From the NCBI GenBank assembly GCA_023375675.1, contig JALQBC010000014.1, forward strand, positions 744,001 to 808,000: a stretch of 64,000 nt of DNA, read 5' to 3'. The notes under the pieces were generated by a model that did not search any database, was not told the origin of the DNA, and saw only the letters and a program-made list of their open reading frames with translations. Shown piece by piece: positions 35,731 through 48,454 of the stretch (within the stretch, counting starts at the first letter, position 1; each line of letters starts with the position of its first letter). This DNA is from Cytospora piceicola (Eukaryota; Ascomycota; Sordariomycetes; Diaporthales; Cytosporaceae). The translations under genes were made by a program, and so were the position numbers.

Positions 35731-36570
35731 GTCGATGTGCCCTTGAACATGACAAGGGAGACAGATCTAGTACCTCTATCATTCATACTCGAGCATTTCG
35801 GCACCTAATCCCCCTATCCTTTTTGGCTTGACTACGATATCAAACCGTTGCTAGGAGTAAGGCCTGTGTAATCGATGGTCACGACGGTTTCAGTATGAGC
35901 TGCAACGTTAAGACCGGAAAGCTGGGGTCTGTGCCAATAGTTCTGACGGAATGTTTTGCGTTGAGACCCCCATCAATCAGACCGTCCACAGTGAGGATCA
36001 TGAATAGGTCTTGCGTATTATAAGAACAAGAATATGCGGGAAAGATAAGGAATCAGGACCTTCAAGCTGCCGATTAGTATGTACTGAGTATAGATGTATC
36101 TCGACCATGTTTTCTGCCCTTGAGGCTGGTCGCATCCTGATTTGGAGTTACATATGCTCATCTGGGTGCCGTAGGTAAAGACACATCTCTTTATTATGCA
36201 AGTAGTCATCGCGTATATATCGAGAACAGTCACTGAGGGCCAATCATAGCTGTGTATATTCTTCGGAATTCAATTCATAGACTACCTGTGCTGGCAAGAC
36301 CGCCTCCCGAATGTAATGTCCAGCAGCGACCCATCCGCCCAGCCGCTCGCCACGGATCATGCATCATGATGAATATTCTGTACATTGTAGACGAATCCCA
36401 ACCTGTGTTGTGTGAGCCTACCAACCACTAGTATGAGGATCCGCTTTAAGGAAAAAACGCACTGAGATCACCGTCCTAAAGCCCTTCTCTTTGGGCTATA
36501 GACGGCAATCCCCTTTTCCGCTGCTTCTCGTAGCAATACGTCGACGAGATAAGGCTTCCCATATCTGCCT
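35731..36570. other. intergenic NPR2 - DSK2
   Basis: Upstream flank of NPR2 and downstream flank of DSK2, both on the minus strand. No gene or repeat is visible. Confidence 0.55.
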
Positions 36571-37993
36571 TCAACCACCCAGAAGGAAGTTCACAGCACC
36601 TTGCACATTACCACCACTGCGCCGAAGAGCCGACACGTTCTGGTCGAAGTCGAAGAAGCCCATCTCGTTCAGCTGGCTAAGCTGGTCAGCGTACCGCTCC
36701 TCGGGCGGCCGGGTGTCGGTGGGCGCTGCTGCCTCGCCGGGCATACCTCCTCCTCCTCCTCCTCCCATCATCTGCATGAAGTTCTGCATCATCTCCGGGG
36801 TCATTCCGAAGGGGTTCGCCGCCGGGGCTCCCTGTGGCGCACCGAAGAGTCCGCCGAAGGGGTTGGGAGGTGGAGACGTCGGGTTGCTGCCGGCCTGACC
36901 GGCTGGGGTGGTGGTACCTGCAGGGGGTTGCGCGGCGCTGTCACCCGGTGCTGTTGGCGCGGCGCCAGTCTGGGGGGCTGTTGGCGGTGCGCCGAAGGGG
37001 TTCATGAGCGCCATGAAAGGGTTGGCACCTGCACCTGCACCTGCACCTCCAGCCCCGGCTCCTGCGCCAAAACCTGCTCCGGCTCCAGCTCCGGCACCTC
37101 CAGGGCCAAACATACCTCCAAACATGGGGAACGGCATCTGTTGTGGGTTCAGTCCTCCCTCGGCTCCAGCGGCCGCGGCACCAGCGGGGGTGGTATCCGT
37201 TGCGCCTGGAGCAGGGAAGGCCTCTCCGCCGGCACCTCCACCCATGGATCGCCGCATCTGGGCCACTGCTCTCAAAGTATCCGGGTTCGTAAGCATGGAG
37301 CGGAAGAAAGGTGACTGGATGATTTCGCGGGCTTGGGGGTTGTTGCGCAGCATGGGGTTCGCCTGGATCATGAGGTCGACCATCTGAGGGTTATTCAGGG
37401 CCTCGTTCATGGCCTGTGCAATGTTGGGGTTGGAGAGCATGTCTGCCATCTGCTCCTCGCTAGGGGGCGCGCCCATCTACAAAAGAAATCCATGTCAGCA
37501 AAGTCCGGAGAGAACGCAAAAGAAGATAGATGCAAGGGAGAGCACTCACGCCTCCGTCTGCACCAAACATGTTAGCACTGGGAAGGTTGGCATGGCCGGC
37601 AAAGCGAGCTCCCGTAAGTCCCGCCAGCAGGTTGCCAGCAGAGGTACCCGCCGCCATGTTGCTGGGGATAGCTTGAGGCACGGGTTGTGAGGACGAGGCG
37701 CTGGGCGCGGGGGTGGGGTTGCTGGCGGCACTCTTGACAAGGTGGATGGTGTTGCCGGGCTTGACCTTGTAAGAAGCCAGAGTGTCCTCGTTCTTCATGA
37801 CTCTTCCAGAGTAGATCAGGCGCTGTCGCTCGACGGGAATGTTCTCGAACTCCTCGGTGGCAAGCTTGGTCTTGAGCTCCTGAACGGTGGCAGACTCGGC
37901 CATGGTGATCTGGTGGTTCTTCTCACCCGAGGCCTTCACCTTGAAGGTGATCTGGGCATCGTTGGGGCTAGTGCCCTCGGCGTTGTCAGACAT
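36571..37993 (-). CDS. DSK2: ubiquitin receptor DSK2 (ubiquilin family)
   Basis: Shuttle that binds polyubiquitin chains through its UBA domain and the proteasome through its UBL domain. Two exons on the minus strand, 37993-37550 and 37476-36571 (73-bp intron, phase 0), give 449 residues. The UBL spans about 12-88 (ITFKVKAS...IHLVKSA). STI1-like Met/Asn/Gln-rich repeats follow ([39 protein letters not shown]). Long Gly/Ala/Pro-rich linkers come next. The C-terminal UBA (about 405-447) reads [20 protein letters not shown] Met nine codons upstream (38020) is in frame, but MSDNAEG matches the family's usual start. Codons in the Gly/Ala linker are monotonous and GC-rich. Confidence 0.94.
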
Positions 37994-39068
37994 TTTGTGT
38001 GGTGTTGTGTCGCCGGTCAAGGAGGTTCTGAAGATGCGATGTAGTGTCAGGCTGTGTGTCGTGACGTCGCGATTGAAGGAGGGTCGGTCGGTTGGCGGGG
38101 TAGCAGTTTCCGAAGGAGAAGAGGTGGTTCTGAGGATTTAGGCTGCCGGCAGAAATCGCAGGTGGGATTAGGTGCGGTAGGATCTCAGTGAGTCGATGGG
38201 TATCAATAGGGGAAGGTCTAGATGAGCAAAGACGCAGTGGATGTAGGTCAAAGAAGGAGAGGCTGCGAAGGTGTTGGCAGTTAGATAAGTCCAACAACGG
38301 GCCGAGGGTCGGTCCCACACTTACAGTTCCACTGCACCAGCACTTTGAGGGGTCCGATGTAATCAATCTGCAATTGCCCCACGTGTTAGACATAGACCCT
38401 CTAGAACCTTGAATTCGATCAGTGACAATGGGATTTGATCTCGGGATGTCGCTGTTCACAACCCACTCACGGAAACAGGAAATCGCGAGCAGCTGAGTAA
38501 TATGTACCAGAAGGTAGTATATGATTGTAGGCCTAAAATGGGGCCAAAGTGAGGGCCCTTGGTCAATGATACCTCCGGCACCTGCTGATTGCCTAACCCG
38601 ATCGATGTTTGATTCTACTGTCGACCACCGGCTTCTATCTCTTATATCCTGGGGTTGTATGACATGGACCAACACGGCCATCCCAACATCCGCCTCGGCT
38701 GGCCCGCCGGCTCGACATGGCGAGGATCCAGATACCTGAACTTCTGGACCACCAACTTCATCGATGATATACCTACCTAAGTAGGTATGTCAAAGGGAAG
38801 CTGGATCTAGTGACACATCCGCATCATCATTACCCTTCCATTTCGTCTTTTTCTCGTGACCTTTTATAAACTATTTCGCATCTCCGTTTGGAAACATCGC
38901 ATAACCCAGCGACGAGATGTCTTCCAAAAAGCTCTTCCGTCTGATACTGTCGACAATATAGGACTTCCGAAGAATATCCCAGGAGGAGGTTTAACCTGTT
39001 CGATGCTGCACCCTCTTCTGGTCATCAGCTTCGGCCGCCAGCCAAGGCAGGTCCGGTAAGGTTATATC
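37994..39068. other. intergenic THG1 - DSK2
   Basis: 5' flank of DSK2 and 3' flank of THG1. A near-perfect palindrome, TACCTACCTAAGTAGGTA, at about 38769-38786 is related to the dispersed TACCTAGGTA element. The 231-codon minus-strand frame crossing 37986-38681 is rejected as a gene. Confidence 0.5.
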
Positions 39069-40111
39069 TCATGAATCCTTGGGTACCTTCCCAGGCTTAT
39101 TCGACAGAATCCAGGGGCGCTTATCCCAAAAGTCATCTTTGATGACATCCAAGTGCTCAATCACAACCCTTGCCTTAGTCCTCCTTTTCTTCTCCTTATC
39201 CGCCTGGCTCTTGGACTGCTCCACCGGCTCAGCAATGTTGTCGGCCTCCTCCGTCACGTTGTGACTCCGCGGGTCAACCAGCTCGTAGTCCCTGAAGATG
39301 ACGCTCCCCTTCTTGTATATCTCCGGCTCGTTATTGTAATTGATACCGAACCTTGTAAACAACAATTCGTTCTTATCCGCTGAGACTGAACCGGCAAGAG
39401 CTTTCTCTGCCTCCTGATTGTCCATGCCACCTTGCTGGATAAGAGCCCAGAAGGTAGTGTTGTAGAGGTTGTTGATGTGGCAGTCGGCTTGTCGCCAGCT
39501 CATGTAATCACGCAGGTTTGAGACGGAGGGATAGCACGCTGCCCTGCCGTCGAAGCTGGGCAGGGGCGGCGAGAGAGGCTTGTCAGGGAAGTATTTATCC
39601 CAGAGGTATATGTAATACGAGGTGAAGGTTGAGACGATGGTGGTCACAAGTTTGCTACATGTTATCAGCGAACTGCACTCACGACCAGGCTCATCAGGCC
39701 CGGGGTAACTGACCTTTCCCGCCTCTCAAACAGCTTGCACGTCTTGTGGAACACGAAGCTGTATTCATCACTGATACCGTATGCAATTATAAGCTCCGGC
39801 ATCTCTGTTACGACTGCTTTGGCGGCCTCATTCATAAGATCCAATGCCCTCCTGTCATTGGGCTTCTCGAACGAGTATTTGTTCGCAAACCTAACACAGC
39901 ATGACTTAGCCGCAACGGCCTTCAATCCCTTCATGTGGCAGCTTGGCTTACTTGGTAAATCCGCGGCCATCTATCCGTACCACAACCCATGTGTTTGGGA
40001 GAAGGTGGTCCGGCTGTTCAAAATGCTTCACATATTCCCACCTACGAGCAGGTGAGTCAGATGAGTCTCGTCCGGGCTGGGAGGAGATTCGGCGCACTTT
40101 GAATTTGCCAT
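39069..40111 (-). CDS. THG1: tRNA-His guanylyltransferase THG1
   Basis: Essential enzyme adding G-1 to the 5' end of tRNA-His in the 3'-5' direction, needed for recognition by HisRS. Four exons on the minus strand, 40111-40098, 40041-39952, 39890-39714 and 39654-39069, give 288 residues. The first exon is only 14 bp (MANS plus two bases of Lys5). Splicing creates MANSKWEYVKHFEQPD, a perfect family start. Metal-binding and catalytic residues fall exactly where the yeast and human enzymes have them: D29 in VRIDGRGFTKF, and D76 and E77 in GISDEYSFVF. The conserved QADCHINNLYNT block is present. The C-terminal 60 residues are a charged KEKKRRTKAR linker followed by a closing DFWDKRPWIL segment. 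Confidence 0.94.
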
Positions 40112-40582
40112 GCTGACGGAGAACGGGTAGAGACGTGTGAATACTGGTTGGTAGTATTCTATAACTTGGCAAGGAGCAGAAGGGCCTTCCAATCCATCGA
40201 ATAAGCATGAGCGCTCTTGTGATCCTCTTTGACTTGGGGAGGGTCTGAAAAAAAGTTCCGTATTGTCAGGGAGCCAAAACGGAGCGAATGGACGGAATGT
40301 GACCGGTCCCCCTGTACCGGTCCGTACTACCCCATGCTTCAGTGGATCAAGAGACCCTGCAGTGCCTGCCCGCCCCTGCCGGCTCCTGTGACAATGTGAC
40401 AATAGCGTCACTCTCAGCCTGCCGACCCGCCTAAGCTTTTCAGCCTTGCAGATCAATCCCAACTGGCTGGTGCTTTGAATGGCTTTCTTGCGGCGTGAAC
40501 GTTTCACTTGCATGTGAAGGACCGCCGACAACGCTTTCTTTATACGAACCAAGCCCCTCTAGAGGGCACATTCTCTGTCGAG
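40112..40582. promoter_or_regulatory. divergent promoter region, THG1 / SWD1
   Basis: 471 bp separate the start codons of THG1 (minus) and SWD1 (plus). No TATA box or upstream gene is evident; short upstream ATGs precede SWD1 (for example 40508, in frame). Confidence 0.55.
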
Positions 40583-42051
40583 ATGAACCTACTACTCTCG
40601 GACGACTATCTCCTTCAAGACTATCCTGAAAACATCACCAACACCATCAGATCCGGCCACGCGACATGCCTGCGCTTCAACCGCAAAGGCGACTACCTCG
40701 CCTCAGGTCGCGTGGACGGCACCGTTGTCATATGGGATCTCGACACTATGGGAGTCGCTCGCAAGCTCAGAGGGCATTCCAAGAGCATATCCTCGCTGAG
40801 CTGGTCTCGTTGCGGGAGGTACCTGTTGACGGCGTGCCAGGGCTGGAAGGCGATTCTGTGGGACTTGCAGGATGGAAAGCCATGTCGTCAAGTCCGATTT
40901 AAGGCGCCGGTCTACATCGCGGAGATCCATCCCTGGAATCAGTAAGATTATCTGGCTTCTGTGACGCCCTGGCAGGTAGCTAACGTCAATTGCACAGCAA
41001 CCAATTCGTCGTGTCCCTCTACGAAGAGCAACCCCTCCTCGTCGACATCACCGAACCTATCGCGCAGAAGTACCCACTACCAACCGCACCGAAGCGCGTT
41101 AGTTTCGAAGGCGATGCAGAAAAGAGAGCAAAGCAGAAGAAGGACGACGCCAGGCATATGACCACGGCCACAATCTACACGAATACGGGCGATCACATCC
41201 TCGCGGGCACGAACAAGGGCAACCTGAACATCATCGATGCCCACACGCACGAGATAATATACACACATCCTAAAGTTTGCAGCGGTGTAGTAACAACTCT
41301 CAAGCTTACCCGGTCAGGGAAGGAGCTCCTCGTCAATGGCCAGGACAAAATCATCAAGACGTTTCACCTACCCGACCTTTCCGCAGAAGACGTCGACCCG
41401 GACACGATACAGCTGCCCATCGAGCACAAGTTCGAAGACGTTGTCAACAGATGCTCCTGGAACCACGTCACATTCAGCTCGACGGGCGAGTACGTCGTCG
41501 CGTCGACGTACAACAACCACGAGCTGTACATTTGGGAGCGCGGGCACGGTAGTCTGGTGCGCATGCTAGAGGGGCCCAAGGAAGAGCAGGGCGTCATAGA
41601 GTGGCACCCCTCTAGGGCCCTCCTAGCAGCATGTGGACTGGAGACGGGCCGAATCAATATCTGGTCCGTGACGAGTCCGCAGCGGTGGTCGGCACTGGCG
41701 CCGGACTTTGTCGAAGTGGAGGAAAATGTTGAGTACATGGAGCGCGAGGACGAGTTTGATATCCACCCGCAGGAGGAGATAAAGAAGAGGCGGCTGGACC
41801 AGGAGGATGAGGTGGTAGACGTGAAAACGCTGGGGCTGGGCGGCGTGGGAGAACACCCAGGCGGGTTTCAAATGCCTATTCTGTTTAATCTGGGAGACTC
41901 GGATAGCGAGGAGGAGTTTGTTGCTGTGTCGACGGGGACGATGAGAAGGAGGAGCCCTGGAGATGGAGGGGATGCCGATGGAGAGATAACAGGGGCGGAA
42001 GAGAAGCCCAATAAGAAGACAGCCGCAAGAGGGAGGACGAGGAAGAAATAG
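40583..42051 (+). CDS. SWD1: COMPASS complex WD40 subunit SWD1 (RbBP5 orthologue)
   Basis: Core subunit of the Set1 histone H3K4 methyltransferase complex. Two exons, 40583-40941 and 40998-42051 (56-bp intron, phase 2), give 470 residues. The N-terminus MNLLLSDDYLLQDYPE followed by RSGHATCLRFNRKGDYLASG starts a WD40 propeller of about seven blades (20-350), with clear GTVVIWDL, KAILWDL, HELYIWE and GRINIWS blade ends. A conserved acidic region (EENVEYMEREDEFD) is followed by a low-complexity basic tail ending in RGRTRKK. An in-frame upstream ATG at 40508 would add 25 residues without family similarity, so 40583 is preferred. Confidence 0.93.
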
Positions 42052-43070
42052 ACCAGTGCAGGGGTTGAGGCTTAGGGAAACAAAGCGATAAAGAAGAATT
42101 GATATATCCCTTATGCCTGACTGAGCTGGTCGCCTCTGCACTTTCTGTGTTGTCTCTAAGGGAATTGCTGTAAATACAGGGGGAAAGGCAGATTACCCAA
42201 ACCTGGTCCTCCTCGGTTGCAAGGCTTAGGGGTGCTATAACATTTGCCCAGTATCTCTAAGAAGAAGCATGCTACTGTGTGTGCCCCGGTGCTTGTCCCT
42301 GATGAGCAGTGACCCAGACGACCGACCGTACAAGGCCATTGTGTAACTCCAAGCCGTCATGATTGTCCTGCTGGTTATCAGTAGAATACTTGATTAATAA
42401 ATCAACAAAGCGCGGCAAAATGGGTGACATACCTGCCGGGACATTGCCGTTACTTTCCCAGACGGGCTCTGGTTCAGTGGATTAGGGGCCAGACCCCTGC
42501 GGCTCACAAGTATCAGAGAAGTCACTGGAAGAGACCCACTCTTACTGCCTGCAGTCAGGCTGGTGAGCACGGACCACCGGTCGCCAGCTTGATCACTCCT
42601 CTCTGGATTTTCCAAGGTCGCCTCAACCCGTCACTCAATCAACCTCACTACCACCTCTTTCAACACGCGTCGGAACCCGCGCATCACGATTCCGCGGCCC
42701 TTTCCGACACCGATTTCGACTACGACGACTGTTACGATTGTTTTCCCGGGGTTTTTAGCGGTCGCGACGACGAGTGAGGGGACACGCTAGACGAGTCGCT
42801 CCTTCGGGGCCTTGGGCGGCCTGGTTTGACAGCGCGGAGGACAACCACTTTCCATCCATCGAAATATCAACCGCGTCGAAATCTTCGACCGGCAAAAGTC
42901 TCTCACAAGCATTTATTGTCGCATTGAATTCGATTACGGTCGTTTGTCTCTTTTGCGCAGAGGGCAGCGTCAACCACAGCTGACACGCCACTTCGACCAC
43001 GACATCACCTTTGCGTCACGACGACCCCTTACCATCGAGCCCGATACGATTACCCGAGCCGTTCCTCAAG
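42052..43070. other. intergenic SWD1 - RPB1, includes RPB1 promoter
   Basis: No gene is seen. The 500 bp before RPB1 are rich in CGAC/TCGAC and pyrimidine stretches on the plus strand, as expected for a strong promoter and leader. Several short upstream open frames exist. Confidence 0.55.
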
Positions 43071-46000
43071 ATGGCGAACCTATACTTTCCGCACTCTAGT
43101 GCGCCCCTCAAGACGATCCAGGAGATCCAGTTCGGTATCCTGTCGCCTGAGGAGATCAAGAATATGAGTGTGGCGCACATTCAGTACCCTGAGACCATGG
43201 ACGAGACTCGAACCAAGCCACGTATGGAAGGCCTCAACGACCCTCGACTGGGCTCCGTGGACAGACAGTTCAAGTGCAAGACGTGTACCGAGAACATGTC
43301 CGAGTGTCCTGGCCACTTCGGTCATATCGAGCTGGCAACGCCTGTCTTCCACCCTGGTTTCATAAAGAAGACCAAGAAGATCCTTGAGATAGTCTGCCAT
43401 AGTTGCAGCAAGGTGCTGGCTGACAGGGTTGGTCTAGCCTCAGTGCTACTGATGCCTTGATTTGTGCTAACGCTCATTCTTTCTACTCTAGAATGACCCC
43501 GAGTTTGCGGCTGCTGTCGGGACGCGAGACCCGAAAGCTCGTTTTGCCAGGGTCTGGGAGGTGTGCAAGAAGAAGAAGCGTTGCGAGAATGAATCCTCCA
43601 AGAAAGAAAACGAAGAGTTCGACCCAGAGAACAAGAACAAGCCCCCGCCACCGAACCATGGCGGATGTGGCAACGCTCAGCCCCAGGTCCGCCAGAAGGC
43701 GTTGCAGTTAGAACAGGTGTATCTGCACGACAACGAGGACGGCGGCCCGAAGATTACTGAGAGAAAGAACCTGCCGTCAAAGCTGGTGCATGATATCTTC
43801 CGAAGAATCACCGATGCTGACCTTGAGGACATGGGACTGAACAAAGACTATGCACGTCCGGAGTGGCTGATCGTCACTGTGCTTCCCGTTCCACCTCCAC
43901 CAGTTCGACCATCCATCAGCATGGATGGCACCGGTCAAGGGCTTCGCAATGAGGATGATTTGACGTACAAGCTGGGCGATATCATCCGTGCGAACGGCAA
44001 CGTTAAACAGGCACTGAACGAGGGCTCCCCGTCACACATTCTGAACGATTTCGAGCAGCTGTTGCAGTACCACGTTGCCACCTACATGGACAACGACATT
44101 GCCGGTACGCCGCGTGCTTTGCAGAAGAGTGGTCGACCTGTCAAGGCCATCCGTGCTCGTCTTAAGGGCAAGGAGGGTCGTCTTCGAGGTAACTTGATGG
44201 GAAAGCGTGTGGATTTCTCTGCGCGTACCGTCATCACAGGTGATGCAAACATCTCTCTCGACGAAGTTGGTGTACCACGAAGCATTGCAAGAACCTTGAC
44301 ATACCCGGAGACCGTCACTCCTTACAACATTCACCGGCTACACAGGCTTGTTGAGAATGGACCCAACGAGCACCCTGGAGCCAAGTATGTCATTCGGTCG
44401 GATGGTACTCGAATCGACCTTCGCCACCACAAGCGCGCCAGTCAGATCAACTTGGAGTACGGATGGAAAGTCGAGCGTCACCTCATCGATGGTGACTTCA
44501 TCATTTTCAACCGTCAGCCCTCATTGCACAAGGAATCTATGATGGGTCACAGAGTCAGAGTCATGCCTTACTCTACCTTCCGGCTAAACCTGTCCGTCAC
44601 CTCTCCTTACAACGCTGATTTCGACGGTGATGAGATGAACCTTCACGTCCCTCAGACCGAGGAAACTCGTGCTGAAGTGCAGAACCTTTGTTTGGTGCCC
44701 CTGAACATTGTCTCCCCACAGCGAAATTCCCCCTTGATGGGTATCGTTCAGGACTCTCTTGCTGGTGCCTACAAGCTCTGCCGTCGTGATGTGTACGTCA
44801 CAAAGGATCAGGTCATGAACATCATGCTCTGGGTTGAAGATTGGGACGGTGTTATTCCTATCCCAGCCATTCTTAAGCCAGTGCCGCTTTGGACCGGCAA
44901 GCAGCTCCTCAGCATGATCATCCCGAGAGAAGTCAGTCTGCAGCAGGGTAGTAGTGACTTCCCTCTTGATGACGGTGGCATCAGGATTCACAATGGTGAT
45001 CTTGTCTACGGTTTGCTCACCAAGAAGATTGTTGGAGCCGCGGCTGGTGGTATTATCCACATCACTTACAATGAGCTTGGTCCCCATGCGGCAATGGGCT
45101 TCCTCAACGCCTGTCAGCGTCTTGTCGGTTATTGGCTTCTTCACAACGGTCACAGCATCGGTATTGGTGATACGATCCCTGACAAGGATACTATCATGAA
45201 GATTCAAGAGGACATTGACGGTCAGAAGAAGATCGTTGCTGAGATTGTGAAGGAGGCTACCGAAAACAAGCTGGAGCCTCTTCCCGGTATGAGTATTCGA
45301 GAGACATTTGAGAGCAAGGTGTCCAAAGAGTTGAACGCTGCTCGTGACAAGGCTGGTACCACGACGGAGAAGAGTTTGAAGGATTTGAACAACGCTGTCA
45401 CCATGTCTCGGTCCGGTTCCAAGGGTTCGTCCATCAACATCTCGCAGATGACCGCCCTTGTGGGTCAACAAGTTGTTGAGGGAAAGCGCATTCCTTTCGG
45501 CTTCAAGTACCGAACACTGCCTCACTTTACCAAGGATGATTACTCACCAGAGGCCCGTGGATTCGTCGAGAACTCTTACCTCCGTGGTCTGACACCCACT
45601 GAATTCTTCTTCCACGCCATGGCTGGTCGAGAAGGTTTGATCGATACCGCAGTCAAGACTGCCGAAACCGGTTACATCCAGCGCCGACTGGTCAAGGCGC
45701 TCGAGGATGTCACCGCGAAGTACGATGGCACCGTCCGGAACTCGTTGAACGATATTATCCAATTCATCTACGGTGAGGATGGCCTCGATGGCATGCACAT
45801 CGAGAAACAGAAGGTGGACTTCCTCACCATCTCCAACGAGCAGTTCGAGAAGCGGTACAAGCTTGACCTTGTCGAGGACACTTCGACCTTGTCCACCGCT
45901 CTCGAGTACGGCAAGCTACTGGCCAGCAACATGGAAGAGCAACAATTGCTTGACGTGGAGTATGACAACCTCTACACTGCTCGCCATTCCGTTCGTAGGA

Positions 46001-48454
46001 TCATGCTTCAACGGGGCAAGGACGAGACTATGATGCAACTGCCGCTGAACATCATCCGGTTGATCGACAGCACTCTGTCTTTCTTCCATGTTGATCCCAC
46101 GAAGCGCAGCGACTTGAAGCCCTCGGACGTGATCCCTGCCGTTGAAGCGCTCATGAAGCGAATGGTGGTTGTTCGTGGTGACGACCCCATCTCCAAGGAG
46201 GCTGACGAGAGCTCTACCATTCTGTTCAAGGCTCACTTGCGTTCCCGATTGGCCTACAAGCGTCTGGCAGTCTCGCTCCGCATTCCCCGCCTCGCCTTCG
46301 AGCACATTCTTGGCGAGCTGGAGAGTCGTTGGTCAAGATCTATGGTCAACCCTGGCGAGATGGTGGGTGTGCTTGCAGCTCAGTCCATTGGTGAGCCTGC
46401 CACACAGATGACGCTCAACACGTTCCATTTCACTGGTGTCGCCTCCAAGAACGTCACGCTTGGTGTGCCTCGACTCAAGGAGATTCTCAACGTTGCTAGT
46501 GACATCAAGACACCGTCTATGCAGGTCTTCCTGCAATCCGGCGATCATTCGATGGAGGCAGCCAAGACACTCCGAAGTCTTGTCGAGCACACAAACCTGC
46601 GGTCAGTTACTGCAATGACTGAGATTTTCTACGACCCTGAAATCACCACGACTCTCATCGAAGAAGACGAGGACATGATTGAGGCACATTATCTCGTTCC
46701 GGAAGGAAACGAAGACCTCGACCGTCAGACTCGCTGGGTGCTTCGTATCACCCTGGACCGACAGATGATGCTCGACAAGGAACTGCGGGTCGAAGACGTC
46801 TCTCAGAGGCTCAAGGAGGAGTATGCCGATGACCTGGTTGTTGTCTTCAGTGACAACAATGCCGATGAACAGGTCATTCGTGTCCGTTCCATTCGTGAAA
46901 AGGATGACGATGCAGATGACGATATGGAGGAGGATGTGATGCTCAAGCGTCTCGAGACTCATCTGCTGGACAAGCTGACCATTCGGGGTGTGCCTGGTAT
47001 TGAGCGAGCGTTCATCACAAGTCACGCTCGTCTTGTTGAGATGCCCGACGGTGCGCTCAAGTCTAAGCAGGGCGATGCTGACTGTGAGGAATCTTACTTG
47101 GATACCACCGGTACAGCACTCCGCCAAGTCCTTGCTGTCGACGGTATTGATACGAAGCGAACCACCACTAATCAGTTGCATCAAATCATCGATGTGTTTG
47201 GTATCGAGGCTGCACGATCTGCCCTTCTTTCCGAGCTTACAAACGTGTTGGCCTTCGATGGTTCGTACGTCAACCATCGTCATCTTGCTCTTCTGGTCGA
47301 CGTCATGACGTACCGTGGCAGCATTGCTGCAGTCACCCGTCACGGAATCAATCGTGCCGACACAGGTGCTCTCATGCGTTGTTCATTCGAGGAGACAGTC
47401 GAGATTCTTCTGGAGGCTGCAGCTACTGGTGAGCTGGATGACTGCCGTGGTATTTCTGAGAACGTCATGCTCGGTCAGTTGGCTCCCATGGGTACAGGGC
47501 ACTTCGAAGTGCAGCTTGACCCGAAGATGCTTGAGACGGTCATTTCGGACAACTCGCGTATGGGTCTCATGCCAGGCATGACTGTCAAGGGTAGCCCTAT
47601 GGAAGGTGCGGCGACGCCCTATGACACGGGATCCCCCATGGCCGATACGGGTGGCTTCATGGGGATAATGTCCCCGGCGCAGGGTAACTTCTCGCCCATC
47701 GTCGGCCAAGGCTCCGAGACTCCTGCTGGTTTTGCTACGGAGTATGGTGGTGGCTTTGGCGGCATGGGCAGCGCTTTCTCCGCTGCCAGTCCGCGACCGA
47801 CCAGTCCCTTCGCGGCGACGTCGCCTACATCTCCATTCGGCAGTTTCGGCGGCGGCTACTCCCCAACCTCGCCAATGGGTGCATACTCTCCCACGTCACC
47901 CATGATCGATGGAGGTGGCCGTTACGGTGTCTCGTCGCCCTCGTTCAGTCCATCCTCACCGACATTCTCGCCCACATCACCCATGCTCCGGCCCACGAGC
48001 CCTGCGAGTCCCAACTACAGCCCGACCTCACCCAGCTATTCTCCGACATCCCCGTCGGCGGCCAAGTACTCGCCAACCTCTCCGGCTGGCCAATTCGGCG
48101 CTTCGCCGACGTCGCCTTCGTACTCGCCCGCGAGTCCGAACTACAGCCCTACGTCGCCAAACCTGCATGCGACATCTCCGCAGTACTCACCTGCGTCTCC
48201 GACGTGGTCTCCTACCTCACCGGACGCGTACTCTCCCACGAGTCCGACCTACCAACGCTCGCCCGGAAACAATCTGTCTCCGACCAGCCCGAGCTACTCG
48301 CCAACTTCGCCGCAGTTCTCTCCCCGAACTCCTGGACGAAATGTTGGCGGTCAGGATCAATAGTAAGTAATAGGTCATGTTATATCTCTCTCTGGAAGCG
48401 AGCGTGGTTCTAACTTGTGTGTCCAGCTCGCCTACGTCTCCTACGAACGATTAG
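43071..48454 (+). CDS. RPB1: RNA polymerase II largest subunit RPB1
   Basis: Catalytic core subunit of Pol II, 1751 residues in three exons: 43071-43427, 43492-48362 and 48427-48454. The zinc-binding clamp site [17 protein letters not shown] and the CHSC pair lie in the N-terminus. The catalytic Mg site [10 protein letters not shown] is at 493-502, and the bridge-helix/trigger-loop block contains [19 protein letters not shown]. The C-terminal domain runs from about 47.6 kb as a mixture of exact and degenerate YSPTSPx heptads, with only about nine exact YSPTSP. The last intron (GTAAGT, TCTAAC branch, CCAG) splits a Tyr codon: spliced, the protein ends [12 protein letters not shown]. Unspliced, TAG at 48361-48363 ends it at QDQ. 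The spliced end is the better model because it restores a heptad. Confidence 0.95.
48363..48426 (+). other. terminal 64-bp intron of RPB1
   Basis: GTAAGT donor, TCTAAC branch site 13 bp before the CAG acceptor. The last two exon bases plus the donor G spell TAG, so retention gives an immediate in-frame stop. Confidence 0.8.

Noticed and set aside
37986..38681. 231-codon minus-strand frame upstream of DSK2
   Set aside because: Overlaps the DSK2 start in another frame; His/Ser/Pro-rich without any conserved element.
44584..45525. 313-codon minus-strand open frame within RPB1
   Set aside because: Shadow of a highly biased coding exon; no family resemblance, and the plus strand is certainly RPB1.
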